Source: JACVRW01 sp963751105
GTDB lineage: Bacteria > Actinomycetota > Thermoleophilia > Solirubrobacterales > Thermoleophilaceae
DNA length: 64,000 bases
Assembly: GCA_963751105.1 (NCBI GenBank)
Contig: CAVVTG010000002.1
Coordinates: forward strand, 868,001 to 932,000
Reading direction: 5' to 3'
Within the stretch, counting starts at the first letter, position 1. Each line of letters begins with the position of its first letter. The notes below the pieces were generated by a model. The model searched no databases. It was given only the letters and a program-made list of their open reading frames with translations, and had not been told where the DNA came from. Below, piece after piece: positions 42,887-51,772 of this stretch. A program made the translations under genes and the position numbers.

Positions 42887-43909
42887 ATGTTGCGCCAGGT
42901 GGCTGTCGTGACGGCATGTGCGCTGGTCTTGCTCTGCTTCGCACTGCCGGCGGCCGCTCAGGACCCTGCCGCACCGGTCTCCCCCGGCGTGTCGAGCGAG
43001 GTGTTCGAGCCCGACGTCGTGGTCGATCCGGATACCGCGGAGCCTGAGCCGGGCACGGTGCCCGGCGGTGCCCCGGACGAAGGTGGGTCAATCGACGATG
43101 AGCCGCTCCTCGATGAGGATGACAACACGTCGAACACCGAGCTCCAGACCCCGGGTTATGGCAATGCCGCGGACCAGTCGGTGGGCGCCAAGCAGGAGGA
43201 GATCCGCCAGGTCGAAGAAAAGTGCCTGAGCAACCGGCCGCCCACGAGCACCATGCTCGGCCTGCCGGGGACCGTCGGGGGCGACGAAGACGGGTGGTGG
43301 GGCTGGCTGCTGATCCTGATCGCTGGGGGGTTGTTGTTGGTGGCGGGCCTCGGCTTCCTACTGGTGAAGAACCGTTCCAGGAACAACCCGATCTGGTCGC
43401 TGTCCACCGCGGCGGCAACGATCGGGATCGTGAGCGGCCTCGCCGGCCTGGTGGTGCAGTTCGTTCCGGGCGTGGGGGTCAACGAGCATCCACCGCCCGA
43501 GGCCACGATGGAGGTCCGGCAGGTGCACTCGCGTATCACTCGAGCCGAGTACGCGAGGAAGACCGGCAGCGAACTGCGCCTTCAGCCGGCGGACCGGCGC
43601 GAAGTGGGCAACGTCATCTGGGTGGAGGTCCGCGTCCGCGGCTACCAGGACAGGAGTCCCGCTCTTCAGTACGCGCTGTACGACTCCGGGGCCGCCGGCG
43701 CTCTCCTTCCCGGCACCGCCAAGCGGATCGACCTCAAGCCCGAAGACCGGGACGTCGAGACCCTCCTCGTGCCCATCTGGGTGGGCTACCCGAAGAGCGA
43801 CGCCTTCGAGGCGCAGTTCCGGCTGCTCGACGGGGAGCAGGTCGAGCAAATGGCCAGCACGGGCAGGATGAAGGGGTCGACGTACCGCTACAGCTGCGAG
43901 CGGGTCTGA
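42887..43909 (+). CDS. Hypothetical membrane protein with acidic extracytoplasmic linker
   Basis: A 340-aa protein with no domain I recognise. It has a signal peptide (VVTACALVLLCFALPAAAQ), an extremely acidic linker (~25-80, DEDDNTSN), two TM helices at ~140-161 and ~171-193, and a C-terminal ~145-residue domain rich in beta strands (VIWVEVRVRGYQDRSPALQY) that lies on the same side as the linker, by topology. Cys113 and Cys338 might pair. It is divergent from the MFS exporter. Confidence 0.65.
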   Translation: MLRQVAVVTACALVLLCFALPAAAQDPAAPVSPGVSSEVFEPDVVVDPDTAEPEPGTVPGGAPDEGGSIDDEPLLDEDDNTSNTELQTPGYGNAADQSVGAKQEEIRQVEEKCLSNRPPTSTMLGLPGTVGGDEDGWWGWLLILIAGGLLLVAGLGFLLVKNRSRNNPIWSLSTAAATIGIVSGLAGLVVQFVPGVGVNEHPPPEATMEVRQVHSRITRAEYARKTGSELRLQPADRREVGNVIWVEVRVRGYQDRSPALQYALYDSGAAGALLPGTAKRIDLKPEDRDVETLLVPIWVGYPKSDAFEAQFRLLDGEQVEQMASTGRMKGSTYRYSCERV

Positions 43910-44041
43910 CGATTCGCCGGTGCGGGGGCCCCTGGCCGCACACCGCCGCCACGCGATCGCCCCATCGCTCCTGCCTTCTGCGCAGGCGATGTCGGTGTGG
44001 GGACGGCTCGAGAGCTGATGAAGTCCGGCGCCCGTCGGTGC

Positions 44042-44818
44042 TCAGTCGCGAGAGGGGGGCGCGAGCGCTGAGAAGTCGCCGGTCTCATGGATCGCGCGAG
44101 CCGCGCCGATCGCGGCGCCCATCGCGACGCGCGAGAGCCCGGGAACGCTGATCCGTTTCGCGCCCGCGGCAGCGATCCGATCGACCGTCATGTCGGGAAG
44201 GGCCAGCACGCTCACCGGCTTGGTCACCGCTTCGCAGACCGCCCGGATCTCCTCGTCGGTGCGGATCCCCGGCGCGAACAGCACGTCGGCGCCGGCCTCC
44301 TCATAGGCCTGCAGGCGCCGGATCGTGTCGTCGAGGTCCGGGTTGCCCCGGAAGTAATTCTCGGCACGGCCCGTGAGTGTGAACGGGAAGTCGAGCGCCC
44401 GAGCCGCCTCCGCGGCGGCGGCGACACGCGCTGCGGCGCGCTGGGGCTCGTGGAGGAAGCCGCTGCGGTCCCAGTCCTCGATCGAGCCGCCGACCGCGCC
44501 CGCCTCGGCGACCCGGATGATCGCAAGGGCGGCGTCCGCGGGCTCGGGGCCGTAGCCGTCTTCGAGGTCCATGGAGACGGGCAGGTCGGTCGCCCGGTCG
44601 AGCGCCCGCGCGTGCTCGGCCGCCTCGTCGAGGCTGACGTCGCCGTCAGACCTTCCCAGCGTGAACGCGAACCCGCTGCTCGTGCTCGCGAGCGCCTTGA
44701 AGCCCAGCTTCGCGAAGGCCCGGGCCGACCCCGCGTCCCAGGGGTTCGGCGTCACGAAGGTCTCGCCCTCGTGAAGAGCCCGAAACGCATTGGCCTTCTC
44801 CAGCTGGGACGGGGTCAT
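44042..44818 (-). CDS. Isocitrate lyase/PEP mutase family protein
   Basis: A 258-aa TIM-barrel protein. TPNPWDAGSARAFAKLGFKAL is the family N-terminus; DLEDGYGPEP carries metal ligands, and SIEDWDRSGFLHEPQRAAAR and LTGRAENYFRG match the conserved barrel strands. The KKCGH motif of true isocitrate lyase is absent, as expected for the oxaloacetate-decarboxylase/PEP-mutase side of the family. It overlaps the F420-type gene by 4 nt. The exact reaction is not determinable. Confidence 0.88.
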   Translation of the reverse strand: MTPSQLEKANAFRALHEGETFVTPNPWDAGSARAFAKLGFKALASTSSGFAFTLGRSDGDVSLDEAAEHARALDRATDLPVSMDLEDGYGPEPADAALAIIRVAEAGAVGGSIEDWDRSGFLHEPQRAAARVAAAAEAARALDFPFTLTGRAENYFRGNPDLDDTIRRLQAYEEAGADVLFAPGIRTDEEIRAVCEAVTKPVSVLALPDMTVDRIAAAGAKRISVPGLSRVAMGAAIGAARAIHETGDFSALAPPSRD

Positions 44819-45213
44819 CGCCCAGCCAACCCGGGCCGTCGACCGACGGCGCGAGCCAGCCGGTTCGGCTCGATCCCCCAGGAGACGATCCGCTCGGGGT
44901 GGATCCGGATCAGCGGACGCGGCTGGGTCAGAGCTTCCGCGCGTCCCCGCACCTCGATTCCGCGTGGTCGCAAGGGATCGGTGCTGGCGAGGTCATCAAT
45001 GACGATCGCCGCTCGGCCGGTCTTGGCCACGTCACGGAACTTCTTGGTCCCTTCAAAGTCACGACCGCCGACGTCGATCGTGTCCTGCTCACGATCGTGG
45101 CTGAAGCCGACCGGCACCACGTGGGGCGTCCCGTCCTTCCCCACGGTCGCGATCCGGGCAAGCCGTCGCGCTCCGTGCAGGTACTCGAGCTCCTGATCGG
45201 TGAACGCGCTCAC
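44815..45213 (-). CDS. PPOX-class F420-dependent oxidoreductase
   Basis: A 132-aa split-barrel flavin/F420-binding protein: ARIATVGKDGTPHVVPVGF and KFRDVAKTGRAAIVIDDL are typical of the actinobacterial PPOX F420 group. The start is GTG 45213, and the stop overlaps the next gene. It would transfer hydride from reduced F420 to an unknown acceptor. F420 use supports an actinobacterial host. Confidence 0.85.
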   Translation of the reverse strand: MSAFTDQELEYLHGARRLARIATVGKDGTPHVVPVGFSHDREQDTIDVGGRDFEGTKKFRDVAKTGRAAIVIDDLASTDPLRPRGIEVRGRAEALTQPRPLIRIHPERIVSWGIEPNRLARAVGRRPGLAGR

Positions 45214-45265
45214 CCCCGTAAAGCTAGCCCCTCAAGTGAACCTGAAGTCAAGGCCGGCGGGAGGA

Positions 45266-45736
45266 TCACCACTCCGCGCCGGCCACCTGCCGTGTCGCCA
45301 CGTTCAGACGGTTCCAGACGTTGATGGAGGCGATCGCCATCACCAATCCGGCGAGCTCCTGCTCGTCGTAGTGGCGTGCGGCTTCGTCCCAGACCTCGTC
45401 GGGGACCGGGTCCGCGGTATCGCTCAGGCGGGTGGCCGACTCGGTCAGCGCCAGCGCCGCTCGCTCGGGGTCGGTGAAGAACGGCGCGTCACGCCACGCG
45501 ACGACCGCGAGTAGGCGGTCGTCGGACTCGCCCAGCTTGCGCGCGATCTTGGGATGCTGGAGCGCGCACACGCCGCAGCCGTTGATCTGGCTGGCGCGCA
45601 GGTTCATCAGCTCGAGCAGCTTGGGGTCGAGCCCGGTCCGCTGGACCGCCTTGCCGAGGCTCTGCAGCGCGTCCATCGCGTCGGGGACGACGAAGGCGGG
45701 GTTGCCGATTCGGGCCTGAAGGGTCGTTGTCTCCAT
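45266..45736 (-). CDS. Carboxymuconolactone decarboxylase/AhpD-like protein
   Basis: A 156-aa protein of the CMD family. NGCGVCALQHPKIARKLGE contains the CxxC and downstream His that form the AhpD-like redox centre; the rest is the all-helical CMD fold (LMNLRASQI, AALALTESATRL). Upstream, on its own strand, lies TGTCACA-N16-GGTC, one mismatch from the ECF41 promoter. CMD proteins are one of the three COE partner types of ECF41 sigma factors, so it may belong to the regulon of the sigma factor at 23.5 kb. GGAGGACCACC precedes the ATG. Confidence 0.9.
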   Translation of the reverse strand: METTTLQARIGNPAFVVPDAMDALQSLGKAVQRTGLDPKLLELMNLRASQINGCGVCALQHPKIARKLGESDDRLLAVVAWRDAPFFTDPERAALALTESATRLSDTADPVPDEVWDEAARHYDEQELAGLVMAIASINVWNRLNVATRQVAGAEW

Positions 45737-45749
45737 GGTGGTCCTCCTC

Positions 45750-45812
45750 TGTCACATGAGTCGATTTTCGATCGGTCAATGGGATGACCCGATGCGACGC
45801 GAGGATGTGACA
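45750..45812. promoter_or_regulatory. Divergent pair of TGTCACA boxes
   Basis: TGTCACA is present on the + strand at 45750-45756 and on the - strand at 45812-45806, within the longer inverted arms CTGTCACAT/ATGTGACAG. The minus copy is followed after 16 bases by GGTC and drives toward the CMD gene. The plus copy is followed after 17 bases by GGTC and points to 45966. They sit in the 229-nt gene-free gap. Confidence 0.45.
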
Positions 45813-45965
45813 GATGGCCGACGGGGCTCGCGTGAGGCCGACTCGGCTACCCGGCCGCCGCTGTGGGCCGAGCGCTGGTTTTCAAGTGGAAGGAAGCACT
45901 CGGCGGGGCGCGCGAAGATGCTCGCGTTCGTCCGCAGTCAACGCCCAGGCTGTTAGCGTCGGGCA

Positions 45966-47693
45966 ATGCGCGGTGTGGGGCTCGCGGTCTCGGCGGTCCT
46001 GCTGGGCATGGCGACCCCGGCGGCCGCCATCGATGCGCCGAAGTTCGAGAAGGCCTACACCGAGCACCTCGGCCAGCTGGTGACGGCCCCGGGGAAGGGC
46101 GGGGTCAACGAGCTGAATAATCGCGCCAACGGCACGCTCGGCATGCCCGGGACCGATCTCGGCGTGAGCTTCGAGAGCCGGGGGCGCCTGTACTTCCTCT
46201 TCGGAGACTCCTCGCTCAACTTCACGGGTCGGCCCTTGGTCGAGGGCGGCGGCACTGTGCTCGACGACTCGATTGCGGTGACCGACGCCCGCAGCGCCGA
46301 CCGCTTTCAGATGCCGTCGCTCACCTGGGCCGCCGGCGCCGACGGGTCCTTCGCCCCGCTCCGCGTGCCGGGCGCGAGCCACGGCAGCTTCGAGGTCCCC
46401 GTTGAGGGCATCCACGCCAACGGGAGGACCTACGTGTTCTTCGTGAGTGGCTGGCATTCGGGGAGCTACGACCATCAGGTCCTGGGCCATTTCGGCGCGG
46501 ACACGATGCAAACGGGGCGCTTCGTCCTCGACCAGGTGGTCGAGACGTCGCGCTTCCTGAACGTCAGCGCGCTCGAGTACCAGGGCTACGTCTACCTCTT
46601 CGGCGCCGGCAACCCGTACCGCCGGAGCGCGGTTCGGCTGGCCCGCTTCCGCGCGCATGCAATCGACCGCCGCGATCAGTGGCGCTACCTCGGCCAGCCA
46701 CGGGGGGACCGCCGCTTGGCCTGGATGCAGGGCGAGAGCAACGCCCGCCCGTTGGTGCAGGACGCCCCGCCTTGCGTCGGCGAGCTGTCCGTGCGCCGCG
46801 ATCCCAAGAGCGGCCTCTTCCTGATGGCCTACAACTGCAATGGCAACAACGGCACCCGCCCGCGCGGTCACTACCTGCGCACGGCGCGCCGGCCCTGGGG
46901 ACCGTGGAGCGAACCAATCGTCATTTTCGACGCCACCGCCGCCGACAGCGGCTATGACGTCACCCAGCACCGCTCGACTGGCGGCGGGACGAACCCCGAT
47001 GACGGCCTCGCCGAGCCCGACCACCTCGCAGGCCGCGACGTATTCGGTGGCGAGTACGGCCCCTACCTCATCCCGCGCTTCTTTCGCTGGAAGGGCGGAC
47101 GCCTCTCCGTCGTCTACGCCCACTCCACCTGGAACCCGTACAAGGTGCACCTGATGCGGACCGTCCTCGTCCCGCGAGGGGGTGCGGTCGGCCCACCGGA
47201 TCGCGGCGCCGGTCTGCCGCGCCCGACTATCCGCAACGGCAACTTCGACGACGGAATCAACGGCTGGACGCGCCTGGGCACTCCGTTCCGCGTAGTAACG
47301 CTCGAGAACCGCCACTACGTCAGCAGCTACGTGCCCCTCGGTCCCGGCGAGCGGAACGGCGAAGACGCGCAGGGCGCGCTCTACCAGGACTTCACGCTCG
47401 ACAACCACTCCGCCACGCTCTGCTTCCGGATCCACGGCGGCGGGGTCTTCACCCCGGGCGACTTTCAGATGCGCAACGTCGCCTCCGTCCGCCTGTACCA
47501 CGGCAACGAGATCGTCCGCGAGTCCTTCGGCTGGAACAGCGACGCCTACCAGGACGTCCGCTGGAACGTCCGGGAGTTCGCCGGAGAGCCGCTGCGGCTG
47601 ACGATCGCCGACCACGCAACCGGTCCCTGGGGCTTCATCGACGCCACCAACTTCCACGTAGCGGACGACAACTGCGCGCCCGCTCGGCTGTGA
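45966..47693 (+). CDS. Secreted DUF4185-type beta-propeller protein with C-terminal carbohydrate-binding-like domain
   Basis: A 575-aa exported protein. The signal peptide is GLAVSAVLLGMATPAAA. Residues ~30-400 form a DUF4185 propeller: LGMPGTDLGVSFESRGRLYF, FLFGDSSLNF, WMQGESNARPLV and SGYDVTQHRS. The C-terminal part (~415-570; GNFDDGINGWTRLGTPF) resembles a CBM-like jelly roll. The fold is that of glycosidases or sugar-binding propellers; the active site is unknown. It is convergent with another propeller gene. Confidence 0.8.
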   Translation: MRGVGLAVSAVLLGMATPAAAIDAPKFEKAYTEHLGQLVTAPGKGGVNELNNRANGTLGMPGTDLGVSFESRGRLYFLFGDSSLNFTGRPLVEGGGTVLDDSIAVTDARSADRFQMPSLTWAAGADGSFAPLRVPGASHGSFEVPVEGIHANGRTYVFFVSGWHSGSYDHQVLGHFGADTMQTGRFVLDQVVETSRFLNVSALEYQGYVYLFGAGNPYRRSAVRLARFRAHAIDRRDQWRYLGQPRGDRRLAWMQGESNARPLVQDAPPCVGELSVRRDPKSGLFLMAYNCNGNNGTRPRGHYLRTARRPWGPWSEPIVIFDATAADSGYDVTQHRSTGGGTNPDDGLAEPDHLAGRDVFGGEYGPYLIPRFFRWKGGRLSVVYAHSTWNPYKVHLMRTVLVPRGGAVGPPDRGAGLPRPTIRNGNFDDGINGWTRLGTPFRVVTLENRHYVSSYVPLGPGERNGEDAQGALYQDFTLDNHSATLCFRIHGGGVFTPGDFQMRNVASVRLYHGNEIVRESFGWNSDAYQDVRWNVREFAGEPLRLTIADHATGPWGFIDATNFHVADDNCAPARL

Positions 47694-47713
47694 GCGGAGA
47701 CGGGCAGGCGTTT

Positions 47714-49147
47714 CTATCGCGGCCTCCGCGGGCTGAGCCCAAGCCGGAGTCCGCCCTGAACGGTGGCCATCGCCTCGTCGAAGAGCCCTCCGCTGGGTGG
47801 CCCCGCTTGGGCGAAGAGCGGTAGCGCCCGGCGGCGGACGAAGGAGGTGGAGATGTAGTCGCCGACCATGCGGCCCTGGGAGGTCTCTGCCAGCCAGTTG
47901 AGTCGCATCGGCCAGGCGAGCCTGGTAGGGACGCTCCAGCTGGCACCGCTGTCGCGGGAGGAGACGAAGCCGACGTTCAGCTCGCAGGTGGCTGCGGTGC
48001 AGTCGGCCTTGGGGTAGGTGTAGTAGGTGAGCGCGAGGCGGACGTGGTCACCCGAGCTGCGGGGGTCGACGGCGAGGCCGGGGATGAAGTGGTCGGCGCC
48101 GCTGTCTAGTGGGTCGATCGGGATTCTCGCAACGGGTGACCAGCTGACCCCGTCGGTCGTGGTGCTCATGACGATGTCGTTCGCCGAGCAGCCCGTGCGG
48201 AAGCGGCAGTCCTGCCACGCTGCGTAGACCTTGCCGTCACGGTCGACCTCAGCAGAGGGAAACACCGGCGCGCGGAGGCCGCCCGCGGGTTGGTGCTGGA
48301 TCGTCGAGGTAACAGGCACGGCGGCGCTCCAGGTTTGCCCTCCGTCGGTCGAGCGGAAGGCCTGCAGGCCGGTGTTGACCAGGTTCTCGATCGGCACAAT
48401 CACCGTCCCGTCGGGCTGGACGACGGGCTGACCGCCAATGCCCAGGTCGTTGGCGGCCGTGTTGGCCGGCGCGCTCCAACTCAGCCCACCGTTGGTCGAA
48501 GTACTCACCTTGATCCGGTTGGCGTCCGCGTGGTCGTCCCACGTCGTGTAGCAGTGGCCGTAGAACGGGCTTCGGCGGGAGTTGTCGCAGGCGGTCCAGT
48601 TCTTGTCGGGGCGCTCACCCGCAGTGGCGGCGGTGACCGTGACGGGCGTTCGCCAACGCCGGCCGTTGCGCGAGCGGCTTACGACGACCCCCACCGGCTC
48701 CACGTTGATCGCGAGACTCGAGATCAACCAGACGCGGTGGGCGGCGTCGTAGGCCACGTTCGGATCGCTCGCCGCGTCATAGGGTCCACCGGCGGCCTTC
48801 GTGAGAGGGAGAAATCCTCGCCTGAACGTTCTGCCGCCGTCGCGGGACATGACCCAACCTATGTTTGTGGAGCCGCCGGCGAAGAGGCGCCCCACCTGGA
48901 ACGCGCCCACAACCTGTCCGTGGTGCGAGAAGGTGTCCGGTTCGACCTCGGTGCGATGCTGGCCCGGCGGGCTGGTATAGGGATCGCTGCTAACTCTCAC
49001 CAGGGAGGGCGGCCGCTTGGCGAACGCCGCCGGCGCCCAGGCTCCGAGAAGAGCGGCCAGAACCAGCAGGATCCCGACTTGCCTCGTGCCGAGACCGGCG
49101 GCGCACCTGGGTCCGCGCGTTGCTTGGGATGCCGGTTGTGTCGTCAT
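47714..49147 (-). CDS. Secreted sialidase-like (BNR/Asp-box) beta-propeller
   Basis: A 477-aa exported protein. Asp-box repeats are seen as SRDGGRTF, STNGGLSW, STDGGQTW, TTDGVSW and SRDSGASW. A signal segment (ILLVLAALLGAWAPAAFA) follows a Thr/Gln/Arg N-terminus. Catalytic residues of true sialidases (Arg triad, Tyr/Glu) are not evident, so it could be a non-catalytic propeller. Several Cys suggest disulfides. It overlaps the penicillin acylase gene by 4 nt and is probably cotranscribed with it. Confidence 0.8.
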   Translation of the reverse strand: MTTQPASQATRGPRCAAGLGTRQVGILLVLAALLGAWAPAAFAKRPPSLVRVSSDPYTSPPGQHRTEVEPDTFSHHGQVVGAFQVGRLFAGGSTNIGWVMSRDGGRTFRRGFLPLTKAAGGPYDAASDPNVAYDAAHRVWLISSLAINVEPVGVVVSRSRNGRRWRTPVTVTAATAGERPDKNWTACDNSRRSPFYGHCYTTWDDHADANRIKVSTSTNGGLSWSAPANTAANDLGIGGQPVVQPDGTVIVPIENLVNTGLQAFRSTDGGQTWSAAVPVTSTIQHQPAGGLRAPVFPSAEVDRDGKVYAAWQDCRFRTGCSANDIVMSTTTDGVSWSPVARIPIDPLDSGADHFIPGLAVDPRSSGDHVRLALTYYTYPKADCTAATCELNVGFVSSRDSGASWSVPTRLAWPMRLNWLAETSQGRMVGDYISTSFVRRRALPLFAQAGPPSGGLFDEAMATVQGGLRLGLSPRRPR

Positions 49148-51642
49148 CGTCGTGGCCTCCTCGCCGGCGAATTCTTGGCGCCCGGCACGTGGGTCCGCCG
49201 CGCGCCCCTGTCCCTCGCGAGCTCACGCGTAGTGAAGCGCAGGTCGACCAAGCGCTTCCTGGAGAACAGCCTCGTCATGTTCGAGTGCCAAGGCGAGGTC
49301 GGGTCGCTGGCCTGCGAGTGGGTGAGGATGCCCTGGGCTCGGGGCCCGCTCTTGCGCAGCTCCGCCGTCAGCACGAGTGAGGACCCTTGGCCGACCTGGC
49401 CGTAGGGGCCGTCCAGGAGCCCGGGGATGCCATCGGAGGCCTGGACGCTCTGGAAGCAGCCCGCGCAGCCGTGGATCGGGATCCGCCTGGACTGCGGCGC
49501 GTACTGGGTCTGGCGCAGGGTCGCGTCGAGCGGGACGCCGTGGTCACGCAGGTTCTCGACCGCCCCGGCGAGCGCCTGCAGGACAGCCGGGTTGGCGGTG
49601 TTGAGCCTGGAGGGAGTGGTCAGCGGCTTGGACGGATCGAAGGCGTCGCTGAACAATCCGGCCGTGAAGCCGGGGGCGCGCCGGGACCACTGGATGAACA
49701 GCCACGCTCCCGGGTCGTCGAGGTTGCCGGTCTGGCCGTAGCCGGCCAGCACCGGGCAGGCCGCCGCGATGTCGACGGTCGACCCGTCAGTGAGCGTGAC
49801 CGCGGGTGACGCCGCACAGGCAGCCGCGAGCGGCTTGGCCGTCAGCTCGGCCGCGTGGTTGCGGTTGTTCGCCCACATGCGCTGCAGGCGCCTGATGGTG
49901 AAGCGGCCGAGCATGGGCTGGATCATCAGGTTGGCGTGGCGAGTGCGCGCGCCCTGAGCCGTCCCCTCGGGCCCGATGATCGGCGAGAAGCCGGTCAGCG
50001 GCCGCGACGGGTTCGCCAACCAGTGGGAGTCGTTGGAGTTCTCGACGTAGTCGCGACGGATCAGCTTGGGAAGCCGCGAGGGTCCGAAGATCCCGGGAGC
50101 TATCGCGTCGGGGTCATCCTTCAGGTCGCACTCCGAGCGCGACCCGTCGAGCGTGATCACCCGCGCTGCGCGGAAGACGAGGACGGCGGCCGCGTCGGGC
50201 AGGCAGGCGTCGATCTGAGCCTTGGGCACGTTGGGGATCGCACCCGTGTCGGTGTACAGGGCGCGACCATCTCGGTCGGCGGCGATCGTGTTGAAGGCCG
50301 AGATTCCGAGGTAGCGCCGCTCGACCTTGAGCAGCTCGCCCACGCTGCGCGCCTGCCCCATCTCGATGTACTGGTTGGCGGGACGGAGGTTGCCCTCCTC
50401 GACGTCGCCCAGCGCGTACGCGCTGTTCCTGGTCCAGAAGTAGCCCGCGGTGGGGAGGTTGAACACCACTCCGTAGCGCGTCGTGTAGAAGGTGTGCGTG
50501 CGCCCGCCGGCGGTGACCGTCTGGGCGCCCATCTTCTCGGGCTTGCCGTCGACGAGGTAGGAGGTCGGATCGCCGGGAACGAGCTTCAGCTTGAAGACCA
50601 CGAAGCGCCGCGCGGTCGAGGTGGTGTGCGTCCACGCCAGGCGCTCGTTGAAGCCGCTGCCGATCGCCGGGAAGCCGGCGATGGTGCCGCCCATGACGTC
50701 GTAGCGGCCGGGAACCGTGAGGTGGGCCATCCACCAGCGCTCGGTCCCGCGCCACGGGGAGTGCGGGTTGGCCAGCACCATCCCGGTGCCGTTCTTCGTC
50801 CCGGCCGAGCCCAGGCCGACGCCGTTGGAGCCCAGCGGGGACTCGGGCGATCCGAGTCTCCGGTTGAGCGCCGCGGTATCTGGCCGGCCCGTGGTGGCGG
50901 CGCGCGCCGTGGCGCCGGTCGGCGGCTGGGCGTCGACCAAGCCAGAGATCAAGCGAGACGAGGACGGCGTCGTCACGATTTGCTCGTTCCGGTAATAGAG
51001 ATCCCTCGTGGTGATCGGCTTCACCCACGGCTTGCCCCTGCAGGCCGGGTCGCGCAGCTTGCCCGAGCGCAGGTACGCGTTGTAGCCCGCGGCCCAGCCC
51101 CTGTAGAGCGCCTTGGCGTCCGCGTTGGGCCCGAGCGGGGGCTTCTGGGCGGCGGCCTTCTCGACCACGCGTGAGTAGCGAACTCGCTTCCACCACAGGT
51201 CCGACTTCCAGTTGGGATCGATGGCCCCGGACCCCGCGTACTGGTAGACGAAGGCGTCGGGCCCAAAGTACTTGGAGCGCTGCGCTCGCAGCGTGATCAC
51301 GCCTTCGGCGAACGTGCACAGGTTGTCCTGGGCGTAGGCGTAGCCCTCGCCGTAGCCGACGCTGCGGAAGTCCTTGCCCACGATGTGCGGGATGCCGGCG
51401 CTGTCGCGCGTCACCGTCACCCGCGGCTTGGCCGCGCTCGCGACGGCGGGGCCGCAAGCCAAGACCACCAGCGCGCAGATGGCGACGGCCACGCGTCCAC
51501 GGACGCCGAACCTCGATGGCGCAGTCGCCGATGCCTCGGCCACGGCGAGCGCCGCGACGCGCGCGACGTGCGCGAAGGCGACGAGCGCTGGGACAGTCGC
51601 TGGTGGACCATTTCGGCGAAGGTTGCTGGGACGATGGCTCAT
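49144..51642 (-). CDS. Penicillin acylase family protein (PvdQ/acyl-homoserine-lactone-acylase-like)
   Basis: About 832 aa from ATG 51642. A ~37-residue N-terminal extension precedes the hydrophobic export segment (VAICALVVLACGPAVASAA), so a later GTG start is possible. The alpha part has VTRDSAGIPHIVGKDFRSVG and AYAQDNLC; autocleavage should occur before Ser in PLGSNGVGLGS. The beta part includes LANPHSPWRGTERWW and FNERLAWTHTTS. These features resemble Ntn acylases acting on fatty-acyl amides. It is intact, unlike the paralogue at 7.4 kb. Confidence 0.85.
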   Translation of the reverse strand: MSHRPSNLRRNGPPATVPALVAFAHVARVAALAVAEASATAPSRFGVRGRVAVAICALVVLACGPAVASAAKPRVTVTRDSAGIPHIVGKDFRSVGYGEGYAYAQDNLCTFAEGVITLRAQRSKYFGPDAFVYQYAGSGAIDPNWKSDLWWKRVRYSRVVEKAAAQKPPLGPNADAKALYRGWAAGYNAYLRSGKLRDPACRGKPWVKPITTRDLYYRNEQIVTTPSSSRLISGLVDAQPPTGATARAATTGRPDTAALNRRLGSPESPLGSNGVGLGSAGTKNGTGMVLANPHSPWRGTERWWMAHLTVPGRYDVMGGTIAGFPAIGSGFNERLAWTHTTSTARRFVVFKLKLVPGDPTSYLVDGKPEKMGAQTVTAGGRTHTFYTTRYGVVFNLPTAGYFWTRNSAYALGDVEEGNLRPANQYIEMGQARSVGELLKVERRYLGISAFNTIAADRDGRALYTDTGAIPNVPKAQIDACLPDAAAVLVFRAARVITLDGSRSECDLKDDPDAIAPGIFGPSRLPKLIRRDYVENSNDSHWLANPSRPLTGFSPIIGPEGTAQGARTRHANLMIQPMLGRFTIRRLQRMWANNRNHAAELTAKPLAAACAASPAVTLTDGSTVDIAAACPVLAGYGQTGNLDDPGAWLFIQWSRRAPGFTAGLFSDAFDPSKPLTTPSRLNTANPAVLQALAGAVENLRDHGVPLDATLRQTQYAPQSRRIPIHGCAGCFQSVQASDGIPGLLDGPYGQVGQGSSLVLTAELRKSGPRAQGILTHSQASDPTSPWHSNMTRLFSRKRLVDLRFTTRELARDRGARRTHVPGAKNSPARRPRR

Positions 51643-51772
51643 GCCGCGAACGTACGGCGGCGAACGCCGGGGCACATCGCTGCCAGCACCTGAGTTGCCC
51701 CAGTGTCAGCACTGAGTCGCTGTGGGCGACAGTACGGTTGTTACGCCGCGGCGATAGGACGATGATGGCCTC

